NCBI GenBank assembly: GCA_037954235.1
Contig: JBBMOA010000017.1
Span: 13,670,527-13,734,526 of the forward strand
DNA: 64,000 nucleotides
Direction of reading: 5' to 3'
Origin: Aulostomus chinensis
Taxonomy: Eukaryota > Chordata > Actinopteri > Syngnathiformes > Aulostomidae
Shown in pieces: positions 46,807-58,871 of the stretch (positions are counted from its first letter, which is position 1; every line of letters begins with the position of its first letter). The notes under the pieces were generated by a model. That model was not told where the DNA came from. It made no database searches and worked only from the letters and a program-made list of their open reading frames with translations. A program made the translations under genes and the position numbers.

Positions 46807-48085
46807 GAGGAGTTTACAATTAATATTTACACATGGGGGGTTTCCAAGTCTGACTATGTTTTTTTAAGAATCAAAAAATAAAATTAATTTCAATAAGTGG
46901 TGGTTATGCCATAGGACAAAAGCACAGCAAATGTAACTTAAGTAAGTTAAGTCAAATAAGAAACCTAAGTGCCAACGGTTAAAGTTGTCACTTGTCAGTC
47001 TGTAAGATTATAATCTTACATGCTGCATCTATGGATGTACTGTATTTTTTAACAGATGTGTGCATAATCAGACAGAAACTGCTTCAGCTAAATGAGAACA
47101 CTGGGATTTGTATCTCTCTGTAAAGGTATTCAAAAACGGATATTTAACGACTGGTTTAACTGGAATTAAAGTTCTGTAATTGAAAACTGGACACCTTGTT
47201 ACTTTTTTTCTTTTTATGAGAAAATGTGGCAGCAATTTATTGAAATAAAAATTAAAAAGTATAATTATCATGTTGTGTTGTATTTGTTTTGTGTCTTCTG
47301 CCATTTTCATTTGGAACGTTCAGGGTGGCAAACATGCCCCAAAGGATCATAACAACGCAAAATTTTATGCCAAGTTATTTCATGCTTAATCAAACACCTG
47401 GTGAGCGTTCATGGTCGGGATGCAATCCTGCACTCATGGCCCTGGGCACCGGGGCTCAGAACTGCCAACCTTTATTATTACTGCCAAGCATAATACGTGC
47501 TACACGACTCCATGTGCCATAATGCTGCTGTGGCTGACTTGTGGGAAATGTAGTTTTTCCAGCTGCAACCGTTGTAACTTTAAATTGAAAATAATTTTAG
47601 CTGTGGTAAAAAAACAAAGTAGTACAAAATAACGTCAGACACGAAATATTTATTGTCAAGAGCCGTGTATGCTTTGGCAACTTTATTGTACTATTTCTAA
47701 ACGTTAACTACTCAAGACACTACGAGTACCATAATGCATCACTACAATTCAGCCAGGAAGAAACATGGCTGCCTACTGTTCACCGAGGGTATTTTTATTT
47801 ACGTTGTCAGTGTTTGCGTTTTTAAGACAAAAAGAAGGAGAACCTCGTATCCGAACAAAAACTGAATAAGCATTCACCAAAATCGCTCATCAGTGTTTCG
47901 GGTAAAAATTAATATTTTCTTATTCGTGTTGAAATCGACCGTTTTTTCCCCCTTATATTTTCGCTGAGCTGTCAAACCAGGAGAGCCACACATCATTGCC
48001 GTGTAGATTGACTGGTCTTTGTTAGCTGGCTAGCTAAACTAGCTAAACTGCTATTTATACGTATTCACATCCGTTACGAGCCGCT

Positions 48086-48169
48086 ATGTTTAGCCCTGTG
48101 AAGTCCTCTTACTTCAGAGTCAGCCCGGCCATTGTCAACAGAGAGCTCGGCAAGACCAAGATGAGATAG
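48086..48169 (+). other. Upstream open reading frame before usp40
   Basis: ATG at 48086 opens 27 codons ending with TAG at 48167-48169, 83 bp before the usp40 ATG. If transcription starts upstream of it, this uORF could reduce usp40 translation. I do not recognise the peptide. Without a mapped transcription start, its presence in the mRNA is unproven. Confidence 0.35.
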
Positions 48170-48252
48170 CAACAGGGCACACAGGGCTGTGAATACACGA
48201 ATTACGACGAGTCCATAACGGAGAGAAAACCAAGTAAAACAACTCAAACGGC

Positions 48253-51200
48253 ATGTTTGGGAATCTTTTTGAGGAAGAGGAGGAAGAGAGCCTCTCCTCG
48301 ACTCCTGCCAGGGGAAGAGTTGCAAAGGTGGGAGACGAGCCACCTCCGCCCCGTGGGAGAAGCAACCTGTGTGGCATCAAGAACCAGGGAGGGACGTGCT
48401 ACCTCAACTCTCTGCTCCAGACCCTGCTCTTCACCCCTGAGTTCAGAGGTGAGCGGAAGCCGCTTATAGCTTACTTAATAATCTATTTACTAGTCTATTT
48501 ATTTTTTGGTGTGTGTTTGTGCAGAGGAGCTCTTCAGTTTGGGGCCAGATGAATTAGGATGTTTGGAAGACAAAGAGAAATCAGGGGCCGAAGTAAGAGC
48601 TGCTGTTACCACGCATTGAATACATTCATCTGTTGTTGTTGTTGTTGTTTTTTTGTTTTTGTTTTGTTTGAAGAGTAAAGATTGTCTTCCCTCAGGTCAG
48701 AGTGATCCCACTGGAGCTCCAGAGGCTCTTTGCCCGTCTGCTGCTGGTGGACCAGCAGAGCGCCTCCACCGCTGACCTCACCGACAGCTTCGGCTGGAAC
48801 AGCAGTGAGGTCTGTGTCCGTATTCTTTGTCAGCGAGATGAAGAAAAGGGCTCGGGTTACTCTTTCCCTTTTTAAGCATTGATTCATCTTCCAGAGGACA
48901 GAGCTGCACAATGAAGGGATTTTTATGTTGTCCGAAGGGGCCCGGCCTCAGTGTGATGATGATACCAGTGAGACGTTAGGACCAAGTAGAGAGCAGCATA
49001 GTCTTACAAAAAGGAGGGTAAAGCACTTTTTTTAAAAAGGAAACGCATTGATAATTTTTTTTTTAAACAACGGTGTGGTTAAACCTGTAAGGAGAGATCA
49101 CGAGCTCTGTCACGGAATGCTGCATTTCTGTCATCAAGGATGGTTGGAAGATATTATCAGTGTTTACAACTCAAGACTGACTCACTGACTTCACTCTGAG
49201 GTTTTCGTGCGATTGTAAAAACACGCCGCTGTTTTGAATTCTCTCGAATGAAAGGTTCATATTTTTAACTGATTTCTGTCTCCGTCATATTTCCGACATG
49301 GCTGTTGATGTGTTTCATGTTCGCCACCATTAACCAGAAGTCCACAGCGAGCCAGAGTCAATATGCACTTAATAGAAAAAAAAACAATTGATTAGTGATG
49401 AAAGCTGTGTCCTAATTCCACACTAGACACTTTTTAAATGTATAATTTGGTTAGCTGATACGACTTTTAGGAACAATGATGATATTAGAATGTCATATTG
49501 GCAGATATTGGCTCATTTTTAATTCTTAGCAAATTCATCTGTATCAGAAAAAAATTTTGGCCAGTATTTATATCAGTCTCCAAGTGTTTTCAAGATAAAG
49601 AAAAATCGTATTTTTGTTAAATTCACGATTGTTTCATTGTTTGTTTTTTTGTATTATCAACATGTGAATATCATTTAAGCTTGTTTAATCCCGAAAATAA
49701 CAATATTCTTAAGTTAATAATAAGTATGATAAGTTTTTGAAACATAAATAAAACCAGAAATCTTAGGAGAAATCATGGAAAATATTCTTTATAAATCCCT
49801 GTTTATTACAGTTTATGTGGCCCCGTTTCAATGGACTTCGAAAAAACTTATTGAGTTGATACTGATTTGCTTTTAACACACAATTATCTTGTATCAAACC
49901 ATAGAGCTTGACATTCATTTGAAATAAACCTCAACTGTAAACCTTTTTTTTTTCTTCTTCAGGGATTTCTTTATATTTTTGATGTGCAAATCAGAGTTTG
50001 ATCATTCATGTTTTCTTTAAAGGTGTGGAAAAGTCATGGAAATTCATTGATTAAAAATTCACATGAACCCTGTTAATGTGTTCACACTAAAAAAGACGGT
50101 ACAACTTTTTAATGTTCCCTGTGCAGTACACTGGCAAAATAATTCCATAATGTGTTCCCTAAAAAAAACTGGGGAGTTTCAGAAGGAAAGCCTTGCAGAT
50201 GCTAGTGAAGCAGTTAACAAAAAGATTGTCATGTTCCAAAGTCACGATGTAATTGATATCCATCTGTCTGGTATTTTTGCTGGTTGGTACAGTGACTAAC
50301 TGGGAATACACAATAGAAGGAATAGTAAAATATAGTGGTTCCAGGTGTGGAACTCTGACGCATCATATTTGTCTGTCTCCTCCATTTTTTGCGTCCTCAG
50401 GGAACTAATCAGCACGATGTGCAGGAGCTCAACAGGATTCTGTTCAGCGCCTTGGAGCACTCTCTTGTGGGAACGGCTGGTAGTACATTTATCCACAGCC
50501 TTTACCACGGGACCATCGTAAACAGCATCGTCTGTAAGGAATGTGGCAACGTCAGCCAAAGACAGGTGTGTCTGTGTGTTCCCTGGCTGCTGGGTGTCTC
50601 CGTCATGCTGGCTGGACCTCTCAAAACCACCATCTTAAGTCCCATTTTCTAAACTTATTATAACTTGTGATAAAAATAAATTTGTCTTTAGGCCATTATG
50701 CAGTTGCCAGGAATTATGTAATAAAAGTTGTTGTGAATGTTTGTCTTCTTCAGGAGGACTTCCTGGATCTGACGGTGTGTGTTTGTGGTGTGTCCAGCCT
50801 GGAGGAGGCTTTATGGAACATGTTTGTGGAGGAAGAGTTGTTTGAGGGCAATAACCTGTACCGCTGTGCACAGTGTGACAGACTCGTCACTGCTGCCAAG
50901 GTCAGTCGGCTTTCTGAGTGAGATGGTAACATCGTAAACACAGCGACAGGATGAAATTCTCTTTTTCCTGCTGTTGAAGCTTCTTGAGCAAACCTTCCGA
51001 TAATAGTGATAGAAAAGAGGATAACAACTGGACGTGTAAAGAATGACAACATTAAATTGATTTCTTATGAGTATAAACCATAATTATAAGCCACTTTTCA
51101 CCTTCCTGATCCCACTTTTTCTCAATCTTCCTCTACTCAGTCCGCCAAGCTCAGCATGCTCCCCCCATTCATGACCATGTCTTTACTGAGATTCAGCTTT

Positions 51201-54200
51201 GACTTCGCCAAATGTGAGCGATACAAGGAGACGGGACGCTACAGCTTCCCCCTCAAAATCAACCTGCGGCCATTTTGTGAACAGGTATAAACAGATTTGA
51301 ACACTCTTGACACTACACACAATCAGAAGATAAACCTAAGATGATCTTTTCTTATAATGGATTTCTAAACTCTTCTCCTCTCATACAGGCTGATGGAGAC
51401 GACTCAGATTACTCCTATGAGCTATTCTCTGTCATTATCCATAAGGGCGGTTGCTATGGCGGCCACTACCACGCTTACATCAGGGACATTGACCAGCTCG
51501 GCCAGTGGGAGCCACCGGTGAGAAAAATGGCAAAATAAAGGACAGATGCGAAGAATAAATAGTAAAATGTCAAAAAAGTTAAGTATTACGTAGAAAATGA
51601 GAAGTGCAGACATGAGAGGAATGACTGACAATAAACAACAACAAAAAATGAACAGTTACAAGTATGCGGTCAGCAAAGACACAAGTTATGAATGACTTGT
51701 CCTGTTTGCACCTAGTGAAACCATGGGCTGGACATGCATGGGAATTGTAGACGTTAAGTGAATGTAGAATGGCAGCTTGTCTGTTTCTCCTCGTCAGGAG
51801 GACGACTGCAAACCTAAGACAAAGAAGAAGGTCAAGCAGGAGGTCAAGGAAGAATGTGAGCCTAAATTAAAAGAGGATGACCCTTTGTCTGTCCTCACCA
51901 CTATTATTGCTCAGGTAAAGCAGGAAAAGACTCTGCGGTTTCATGTTGAATCTGTTGTGTAACAATGTTTAATGACAGTATTCTTCTATTTCCCGTTCAT
52001 AGGAGCCATCTAGGAGTGTCCTGTTGGATCAGCTGGGGCAAAAACTCATGGATAAAATCGGTGCATCCTGGAGTAAAAAGTTCAGAAAACACTATGGCCC
52101 CATTGGCAAGGTGTGTTTCTTTTTATTCAAAGAAGCTGTCACTCTTTATACAGTGGTCACCAGTGTGTCCATCACTATCGACTGGGTGATCTTTGACACA
52201 AAATAAATTTGTGATGTGTTACTTAACCCAAAAATTGTGTTTTGCCCTCCAAATACTCACAAATAGGTGTTTGAGCTCACAAAGACTTCTTTCCTCCCTG
52301 CATCACTTCTTTGTGACTCGGGAATGTGGAAAACACCAGCTACGTATTTTTAGCTTGAAGCTAATTGTAGCCTACAACCAACAACAGCAAAACTGTCCAA
52401 AGCATCAGTTTATAAACTCTCAAGTGCAACTTCAGGTTTAATCCACATCTTGTTCATCCAACTGTTTGCTCTAATCCTCAAACAACAAACAACATAGTTT
52501 CTGCATTCTGAAGCCATAAGTAATAAGAAGTAAGACAGGTGGGAAAAAAACATGTTCATGAGCTTGTTACCTGTATTTGTTCTTGAGAGGCAGAGTACTC
52601 TTTCTATCACTCTAGCACTCGAAATAAGTGCATTCTGGGTGATACACCTTTAAGAAACACTCACTTTTTCTTACCTTCATCAGCCGTGATGTAGAAATGC
52701 TAAATTACCTGTGGGCCAACTTAGATTTTGCCATGTTTTAATTGCAAATAACAGATAAAAGATGATGCTGAAATAGCTACATCTTGATGACCTTCAGTAT
52801 TAAGTATTAGTCACATCTTTCCACAGATTTGTTTTCTGAAGAAGCTTGGATTCGATCATCTACAGTTTTAAGTCTAACACTTCTTGTCATATAGTTCTTG
52901 CAGTCCCACACTGATATCTTCATGTTGGTGTGCAATGGAACCCGAGTGGCACTGAAGGCAAACCTGCCGAGCCCCACGACGGAACCACCCAGCCCAGCAA
53001 AACAAACGGTTAACTCTGTTCCAGCTCCAGAGCCAGGAGCTCCAGAAGAGGAGACAGAACTACAGCCGAAGCCAGAAGTAGAGGTCCTCACATTTCTGCA
53101 AACGTTCAAGCTGTTAGAATAGTCCTACCCAGGGGTGAAAGTGGCTTAAAATTCTTGCCTGAACTGTACGCCCTTTGGGCGTGCGTTTAAAAAAAAAAAA
53201 AGAAGCACACGCCCAAAGGGTGCGCGCCGCAAGGCGCAAGCTGCGCAGGGGAAGTCCATTCATTGTGTATGTGGGCGCGCTGTGACGTCAAATGAGCGCA
53301 AACCAAGCCCAGCAACTCGGTAGCGCTGCGCGTGCTTGCACCCCACCCCGCGCAGCACGCCGCGTCTGCCACATTCAGTGTGAAACCGCCTTCAGATGTC
53401 GTTTTCTTTATTTAATATGGGATTTTGACAGCTCCCTTCTCCTCCTTTTTTTAATGGAACTCTGTTCCGGCCGTGAATAGTTTACCGTAACTGTGTTCCG
53501 GCCCGTTCCGGCTCACTTTCACCCCTGGTCCTACCCAGTATGAAATGTTTTCATCTTTAGTCTGAGTGTGTAGACGTTTCACTGCTGCCTGTTAATCATC
53601 CCCTCTGTTAGCAGGGGAGCCACTGGTTTGACGTTAACGACTCTGCTGTGACCTCCATCAGAGAGTCTGACATAGAGAAGCAGTTCCAGGGCAAAGAGAG
53701 TGCTTACATGTTGTTCTACAGAAAAACACAGCTGCACAGGCCAAGTGAAGGTAACTGGAATTACAGGAAAAGATACAGAAGGAGAGGGTTGGTTCTTGTT
53801 GAGTGAAAGAAAAAAAAGATAACATTTTTTTGTCTCAGTTTTGTCATTTATCAAGTAAATTGATGATGAAGTATGCAGATGACCATCATGAGCAATTTGT
53901 TTGGTTGTTCTACATTTGCAGCTCTGAACTGTCCTCAGTATAAAGTTCCTCATCACCTCATCCAGATGGCTCAGGAGGAGAACCTCAAACTGCAGCAGAT
54001 GCGGTAGAAACACACGTATTACACAAATGTTACATCACACTTGAATGTTGGACAGTTTGGTGATGACTGAACCAGTGACTGTGACAGCTTAAAGAAAAGA
54101 TGAATGATTGATTTGTTCCTGCTACAGTGAGGAGTTTGAGGCCAGTAATAACAGCGTGGAGCTCTGTCTGCACCTGGCGCCCTGCTATCGGCTCAAAAAT

Positions 54201-57200
54201 GGAGCTCTGCAACCAACGAGCAAGGAGCCCGAGACCACCACCCTCACTTTTGATCGTCGAAAGACGGTTGGAGACCTGCGTCTCGCTATTTATCAGGTGA
54301 CTTTCAAAAACTACAGCGGTTGCGACTTGAAATCCGGAAGAGCAGAAATAATCCCTGTGAATGCATGTGTTTAGAAACAGGAACAGTGGGAAGGGGATAT
54401 GGCTCTGACTGTGGCTAAGAGTCTCCCTGCTGGTCTACACCTCTACAATACTCTCACAGGTAAGACACTTAGGAAAACACATTTCAAATTCAGGATTTTC
54501 CACATATCTGTGACTTCCTTCTTTGACTCTTTGCAGACGACAATGTCTCACTCTACAGTGCAGGCATCTACGTAAACTCTGACTTGTTTGTTTGGAATGG
54601 CCGAGAGGTGAGGACGAGAGTGAGCATGAGAGCGGCCAGTCATAACTTTGTGAAAAGCCAAGACCCTAAATGAATGACATTTTTACTTCTGATCTTTTAA
54701 AGGTTTGTGGTGCTGGTGTCCTAACTGGAGCCCAGTGGGAGCCAGTCCTCCTGACTGTAGTCCGTCCCTCTTTGGGGGAAAAAGAAAAAGAGCAGGAGGA
54801 AGGGGAAGAGGGTAAAAGTGGTTTTGAAAATGGAGGGCCAGGGCTTAAAAAGGAGGCAAGAGCATTTGCGGGTGGTGCAACTCTGGGGGAAGTGAGGGAG
54901 GCCCTGGGGGAGCCTAAGGGGAGTTTGCTGTGTCAGGAACATTCTGGAACAAAGAAAGGAGAGCAGGTGTCAGGAGAAGGAGGAGGAGCAAGCGGGTGGA
55001 GAGTGTTTCCACCCGATGACATGCAGCGGACACTAAAGGAGCTGTCACTAAAAGATGGAGACGCGCTGTTGGTGCTGGAGCAGCAGTCGTTTGACAGCAG
55101 GTACGTTCTTTGCAGTCTGCCTGCACGTACACATGAACTTGTTTCGTATGTGTTGCTCAGTCCTTCTTTCCTCTATCTTTAGCATGTTCACTCTAGACGG
55201 GGATGTGGTCACTGTGACTACACCATCTGACTGCCGCTGGCTTCACATTGAGTTTCGACCACAGGGGGGTGGGGGAGGAGGAGGAGGAGGAAGAGGTGAC
55301 GGAGAGGAGGAGGAGGAAGAGAGGAAGAAAATCAAGGTTCCAGCCACAGGAAATATGGTTAGTAATTTGTCTGCTTCTGTTGTTGCTGTTGCTGATTTCT
55401 CATCATCTTTATATCCCGCTTTTAAATACTGTAGTTATGTTTATCGCGTCTCTCCTGCAGCTACTGTGTGATGTCAAACAGAGGGCCATAGAGGAGCTGC
55501 AGCTACCAGGCAAGAAACTCCATCTATCAATCCATTTTCTATACCGGTTATCCATTAAGGGTTGGGGGGGTTGAAATTGAGCGAGAGGAGGGTTTTACTC
55601 TCTCCAATAAAACATGCACATTTTTGTCAGATCCTCTGCTCAACTGACCACAAAATTTGAGGTTGAGGTTGACTCTTTAAAAGTTTGCATACTTAAATCC
55701 CCAGTTGTGTCTCTGTCTCTCCCCAGGTGCAGCATACTGTTTAAGACAGGTGGACTGTACAGGGAAACTCCTTCCTCCAGGTACTGTGTTAGATGTCAAC
55801 CTGAGTGTGATTTTTTTTTTTTTTTTAATGTTGGAGGAGAGCTGGAAATCCCCTCTAACATGTTAACAAAAATATTAACGTACACACTCCTCTACTTTCT
55901 CCCCTCATTAAATTTTTAAAAGCTACTCCCCCTTGTGCTTGTAATTTTTCTTCTCATCATGTGTCTTTGAAGTCATTTTTACTAAGTGCAGTTGTGCTGA
56001 CTTACTTTCTTTCAGTGTGTGAGGAAATGAGTGTTCGGGATGCAGGCGTGCGACTCATGACCACGCTGACTCTCTGTCCGGGAAATGCCCCAAAGGCGTC
56101 ACAGGTGTGTCTTTTTATCTGAAATACTCAATAAATCCTTCGTAATTGCACAGGTGAAGGTTGCAGAACAAGTTCCACCTTATATATCCAGTTCTATGTG
56201 TTCTATCCTACGTTTGAGAGTTCATGTGTACGAACAGTTTTGGTTGTTTTGATTGGATCTTCTCTCCATTGCAGCTTTTCTTGCACTTCTCTGTGGGCTC
56301 AGCGCCCTCTGCTGGAATGGAGATGGATATAATAGTGGAGAAGACATGTACTGTCAAAGAGGTAAAAGACAAATCCCAAGCTTTTTGTGAACATTTATAA
56401 TGTCTCTGAAGCACACGTGTGTGTTTTTAAATTGGATGTTTTAATGTCTCATTTGCAGTGTTTAAAGGCGATGCTGGATGGTGTCAGACTTGATGGTAAA
56501 ACTACATTTACACTGAATATATAATGTAGACTGCACTTAAGTATATTTGCTGCATTGCTGTTAAACAAAATAAACATTGCTTTTTGGGAAATAATTAATA
56601 TAAAGATCTGATTAATGTGTCAGTGATATTTAAATGTGTGTGTGCAGGCACTTGTTGGCACTTGAGGAGGCTTGATTGGTGCGAGGAGGTAGGAGAGGCA
56701 CTGATGGAAGAGGTGAGTCATGAAGTCCTGTTGCATGCTGGTAGTTTTTTGCTGTATGAGAGAATGAGGGACTTCTTGTCCTCAGGATGCTTCTCTGTTA
56801 GAGCTGAAAATAAGCAACGGAGAGACATTAGTCATCACCGAGGGACAGCTGCCTCCCAAGGTAGTAAAAGTTTTGGTTTAGTTAAATTCTTGATCTACCA
56901 TGATGTTTCTCCCTCTTTTTAACCACGCACTTTTTTTTTTTTTTAATCTATCAGGGTTTTCTCAAACTGTCCGTGTGGCTTTATCTGGATTGTGGAAACA
57001 ACTCCACTGTTTCCATGGCAACCGATTTTAACCACACTGAAAATGGCCACGATGAGGAGTCAGTGCTGGAGGTTGTGACTGCTGGTGACACTCACTCACC
57101 GCCTGTGTGTGGCAACAGCAAGGCCGGGCTGCGAAGCGTGGGACAGGTGGAGATATCTGATGAAGTCACCCTGGAGGATCTCAAGGTTCAGGTAGAGTGT

Positions 57201-58871
57201 GGAGGTTTTACTTGGATTCAAACCAACAGTCGATGGTTATTTACAGCTTAGATTCTTTATCGCTGCTTTGACCCAGAGAACTGCTTTGTTTCAGTGTATT
57301 GTTGTCATAAATCTCTTTCTGATTAGGTGGCTTGATTGAGAACCAGCAGAACTGAAGAACTTCTACTTCAGTCAACATACGTTTTTAAAAAGTACATTTC
57401 ACATCAGTTTAGTCTTTTAAATAGTTCTCATGTAGATACTTAAGCTAACGGTCGTAGAAAGATGCGCTCTTTTTTTGTGCATTTACCTGCAGTCAAGTTT
57501 AACATGCGTAACTGGTAATGAGTCCTCATTTTACTTAGGTTTTGGAGGCTGACCACAAATAAGAACGTCAAAGGTGCACTTCTGTTTTTCCAGCTGTTCA
57601 ATATTTGTCTCTTGTTTTACCTGTTGTCTGTGTCTTCATCAGGTTTTGACACTCCCTGCTCTTCAGGATGTGTGTGTGCCAACCACTGCATTCATGCGTG
57701 TGTGGCAGCTGGAAGGGCTCAGGCTGGCACGTATCCTTCGAGGACAACAAGTCACACTCAGGCAGGAACCCTTAATTCCTTTATTGACAGCTACTAGATT
57801 CTTTATATTGTAATAGAATGACATAAGCAGAAAAGAATTGACGTCATTGACCCAGATCCTGTTTGTTCTTTCCCACACAGGAAGCTGAAGCTAACCAGTG
57901 GTGCTGACATTTGTGTGCAGAGGCTTCTAAGAGAAGAAGATCTGGGGTGAGATTGCCCCTCTTATTTAAGATGTTTTTGTATTTCTGTATTTTTTTTTTA
58001 ATTATGTCCTTTTATTTTCTGCTGTTGCTAAGCCCCAAGGAGATGTTGCTAAATGTGAAGGTGGGAGTACCAGGGGAGAGGTGTTATTACCCACCAGAGG
58101 AGCTGGTGTGGGACGTATCCCGAGACCCCACCCCTCGGTCCCTTCGCACTTGTCTGGCTGCACACTACGGCCTGTCCCCCGATTCTTTGCTGCTGGCCAA
58201 ACATCACCCTGACAAACACACCTGGGAGGAAATCTCCACTTGGGTAAGATCGGAGGAGAGTTGAGAGGGAACCTGCAGGAGTCTGCTGCTGTGTGTGTTC
58301 CGTGCTTTTGCACTTGTAACTGTACTCTGCTGAAGACCAGCTCTTCCATGTGTTTTCTATTTTCAGAACCAGCAGCTCTCCAAGAAGAAAAAGAAGAAAA
58401 AGGCTGAGTCACTACTGGGAGCACCCTTCCATCTTAAAGATGGTGACATAATTGGCATCAAGGTATTAAAAACAATTTAATAGGGTAATATTTTAATAAG
58501 AGGTCGTCCTAGGTTCGTTTGAAAAACATCTGCTCTTTCCTTACAGAACTTGTTGATTGATGACAACAGGGACTTCTACACGCTGGAGGATGAACAGGGC
58601 CAGCAGAGGCTCAGAGAGCAGGCAGAGCAGCGTAGGAAAGGGTGGGACTCACTTACACTTTTGTTTAACAGAGAAAATGGTTCTTAAAGCACTGCAGCCA
58701 GCAGATTAAATTAACTGTTCATGTTCTTTTTGCCAAAATCGTTTTCTGTTTCTTATTTCCAGAGCGGAGGCTGCAGGCTCGGACTGTGCTGGTCCGCTGA
58801 GGAAAGCTGGAGGGACCAAAGCTAAGAAACCAGAGGTGGCGCTGTCGATCAATGTTGGAGTATTCAGATAG
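48253..58871 (+). CDS. usp40: Ubiquitin-specific protease 40
   Basis: Cysteine protease of the USP family that removes ubiquitin. I join 31 exons, giving 1293 residues plus TAG (human USP40 1235). Exons: 48253-48448, 48525-48592, 48696-48809, 50401-50565, 50754-50900, 51141-51284, 51389-51517, 51798-51914, 52003-52110, 52895-53083, 53615-53750, 53922-54003, 54128-54296, 54375-54459, 54537-54607, 54703-55100, 55183-55357, 55461-55509, 55727-55780, 56016-56104, 56275-56361, 56459-56495, 56648-56712, 56786-56860, 56955-57191, 57643-57761, 57881-57946, 58033-58243, 58367-58462, 58547-58641, 58763-58871. The Cys box NQGGTCYLNS places the nucleophile at Cys49. QHDVQEL and the His box GGCYGGHYHAY (exon 51389-51517) are intact, so an active enzyme is expected. 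The long C-terminal part matches human USP40 to the end (human SLSIHVGSFR, here ALSINVGVFR). Two introns have GC donors. An optional extra exon may lie at 48895-49017. Confidence 0.95.
48895..49017 (+). other. usp40: Candidate cassette exon of usp40
   Basis: It lies between usp40 exons 3 and 4. A good acceptor (CATCTTCCAG ending at 48894) is followed by 123 nt (41 codons) open in the phase required by the flanking exons (phase 0 both sides), ending before a GT donor (AGG|GTAAAG at 49018). Including it keeps the frame and adds 41 hydrophilic residues between SSE and GTNQHDVQEL in the catalytic domain. I know of no such segment in human USP40, so it may be an alternative exon or chance. Confidence 0.4.
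49018..50400. other. Largest usp40 intron, AT-rich
   Basis: About 1.4 kb (1.6 kb if the candidate exon is skipped) of AT-rich DNA without recognisable element or gene. The open frame around 50063-50299 has no family resemblance. Confidence 0.7.
53130..53527. mobile_element. hAT-type MITE in usp40 intron
   Basis: A 398-bp non-autonomous DNA transposon. The terminal inverted repeats are CAGGGGTGAAAGTG at 53130-53143 and its exact complement at 53514-53527. The 8-bp target duplication GTCCTACC flanks it at 53122-53129 and 53528-53535. An 8-bp duplication with CAGGGG-type ends is the hallmark of the hAT superfamily. The inside is unusually GC/CpG-rich, has a palindromic GCCCTTTGGGC and no transposase frame. 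It sits between usp40 exons ending at 53083 and starting at 53615, 87 bp from the latter. Confidence 0.92.

Larger units (their letters stand above)
46399..48252. other. tspear 3' UTR and usp40 5' region
   Basis: It starts with the tspear 3' UTR; candidate signals are AATAAA at 46877-46882 and 47244-47249. It contains a (TA)n tract (46429-46504) and a SINE tail piece (46688-46806). From about 47740 onward the sequence looks like a promoter region, with ATGGCTGCC and repeated GCTAGCTAAACTAGCTAA near 48020-48050. A 27-codon upstream open frame (48086-48169) precedes the usp40 start codon. Confidence 0.65.

Noticed and set aside
53187..53480. Open frames on both strands in GC-rich DNA
   Set aside because: They are inside the hAT-type MITE and have no transposase features.
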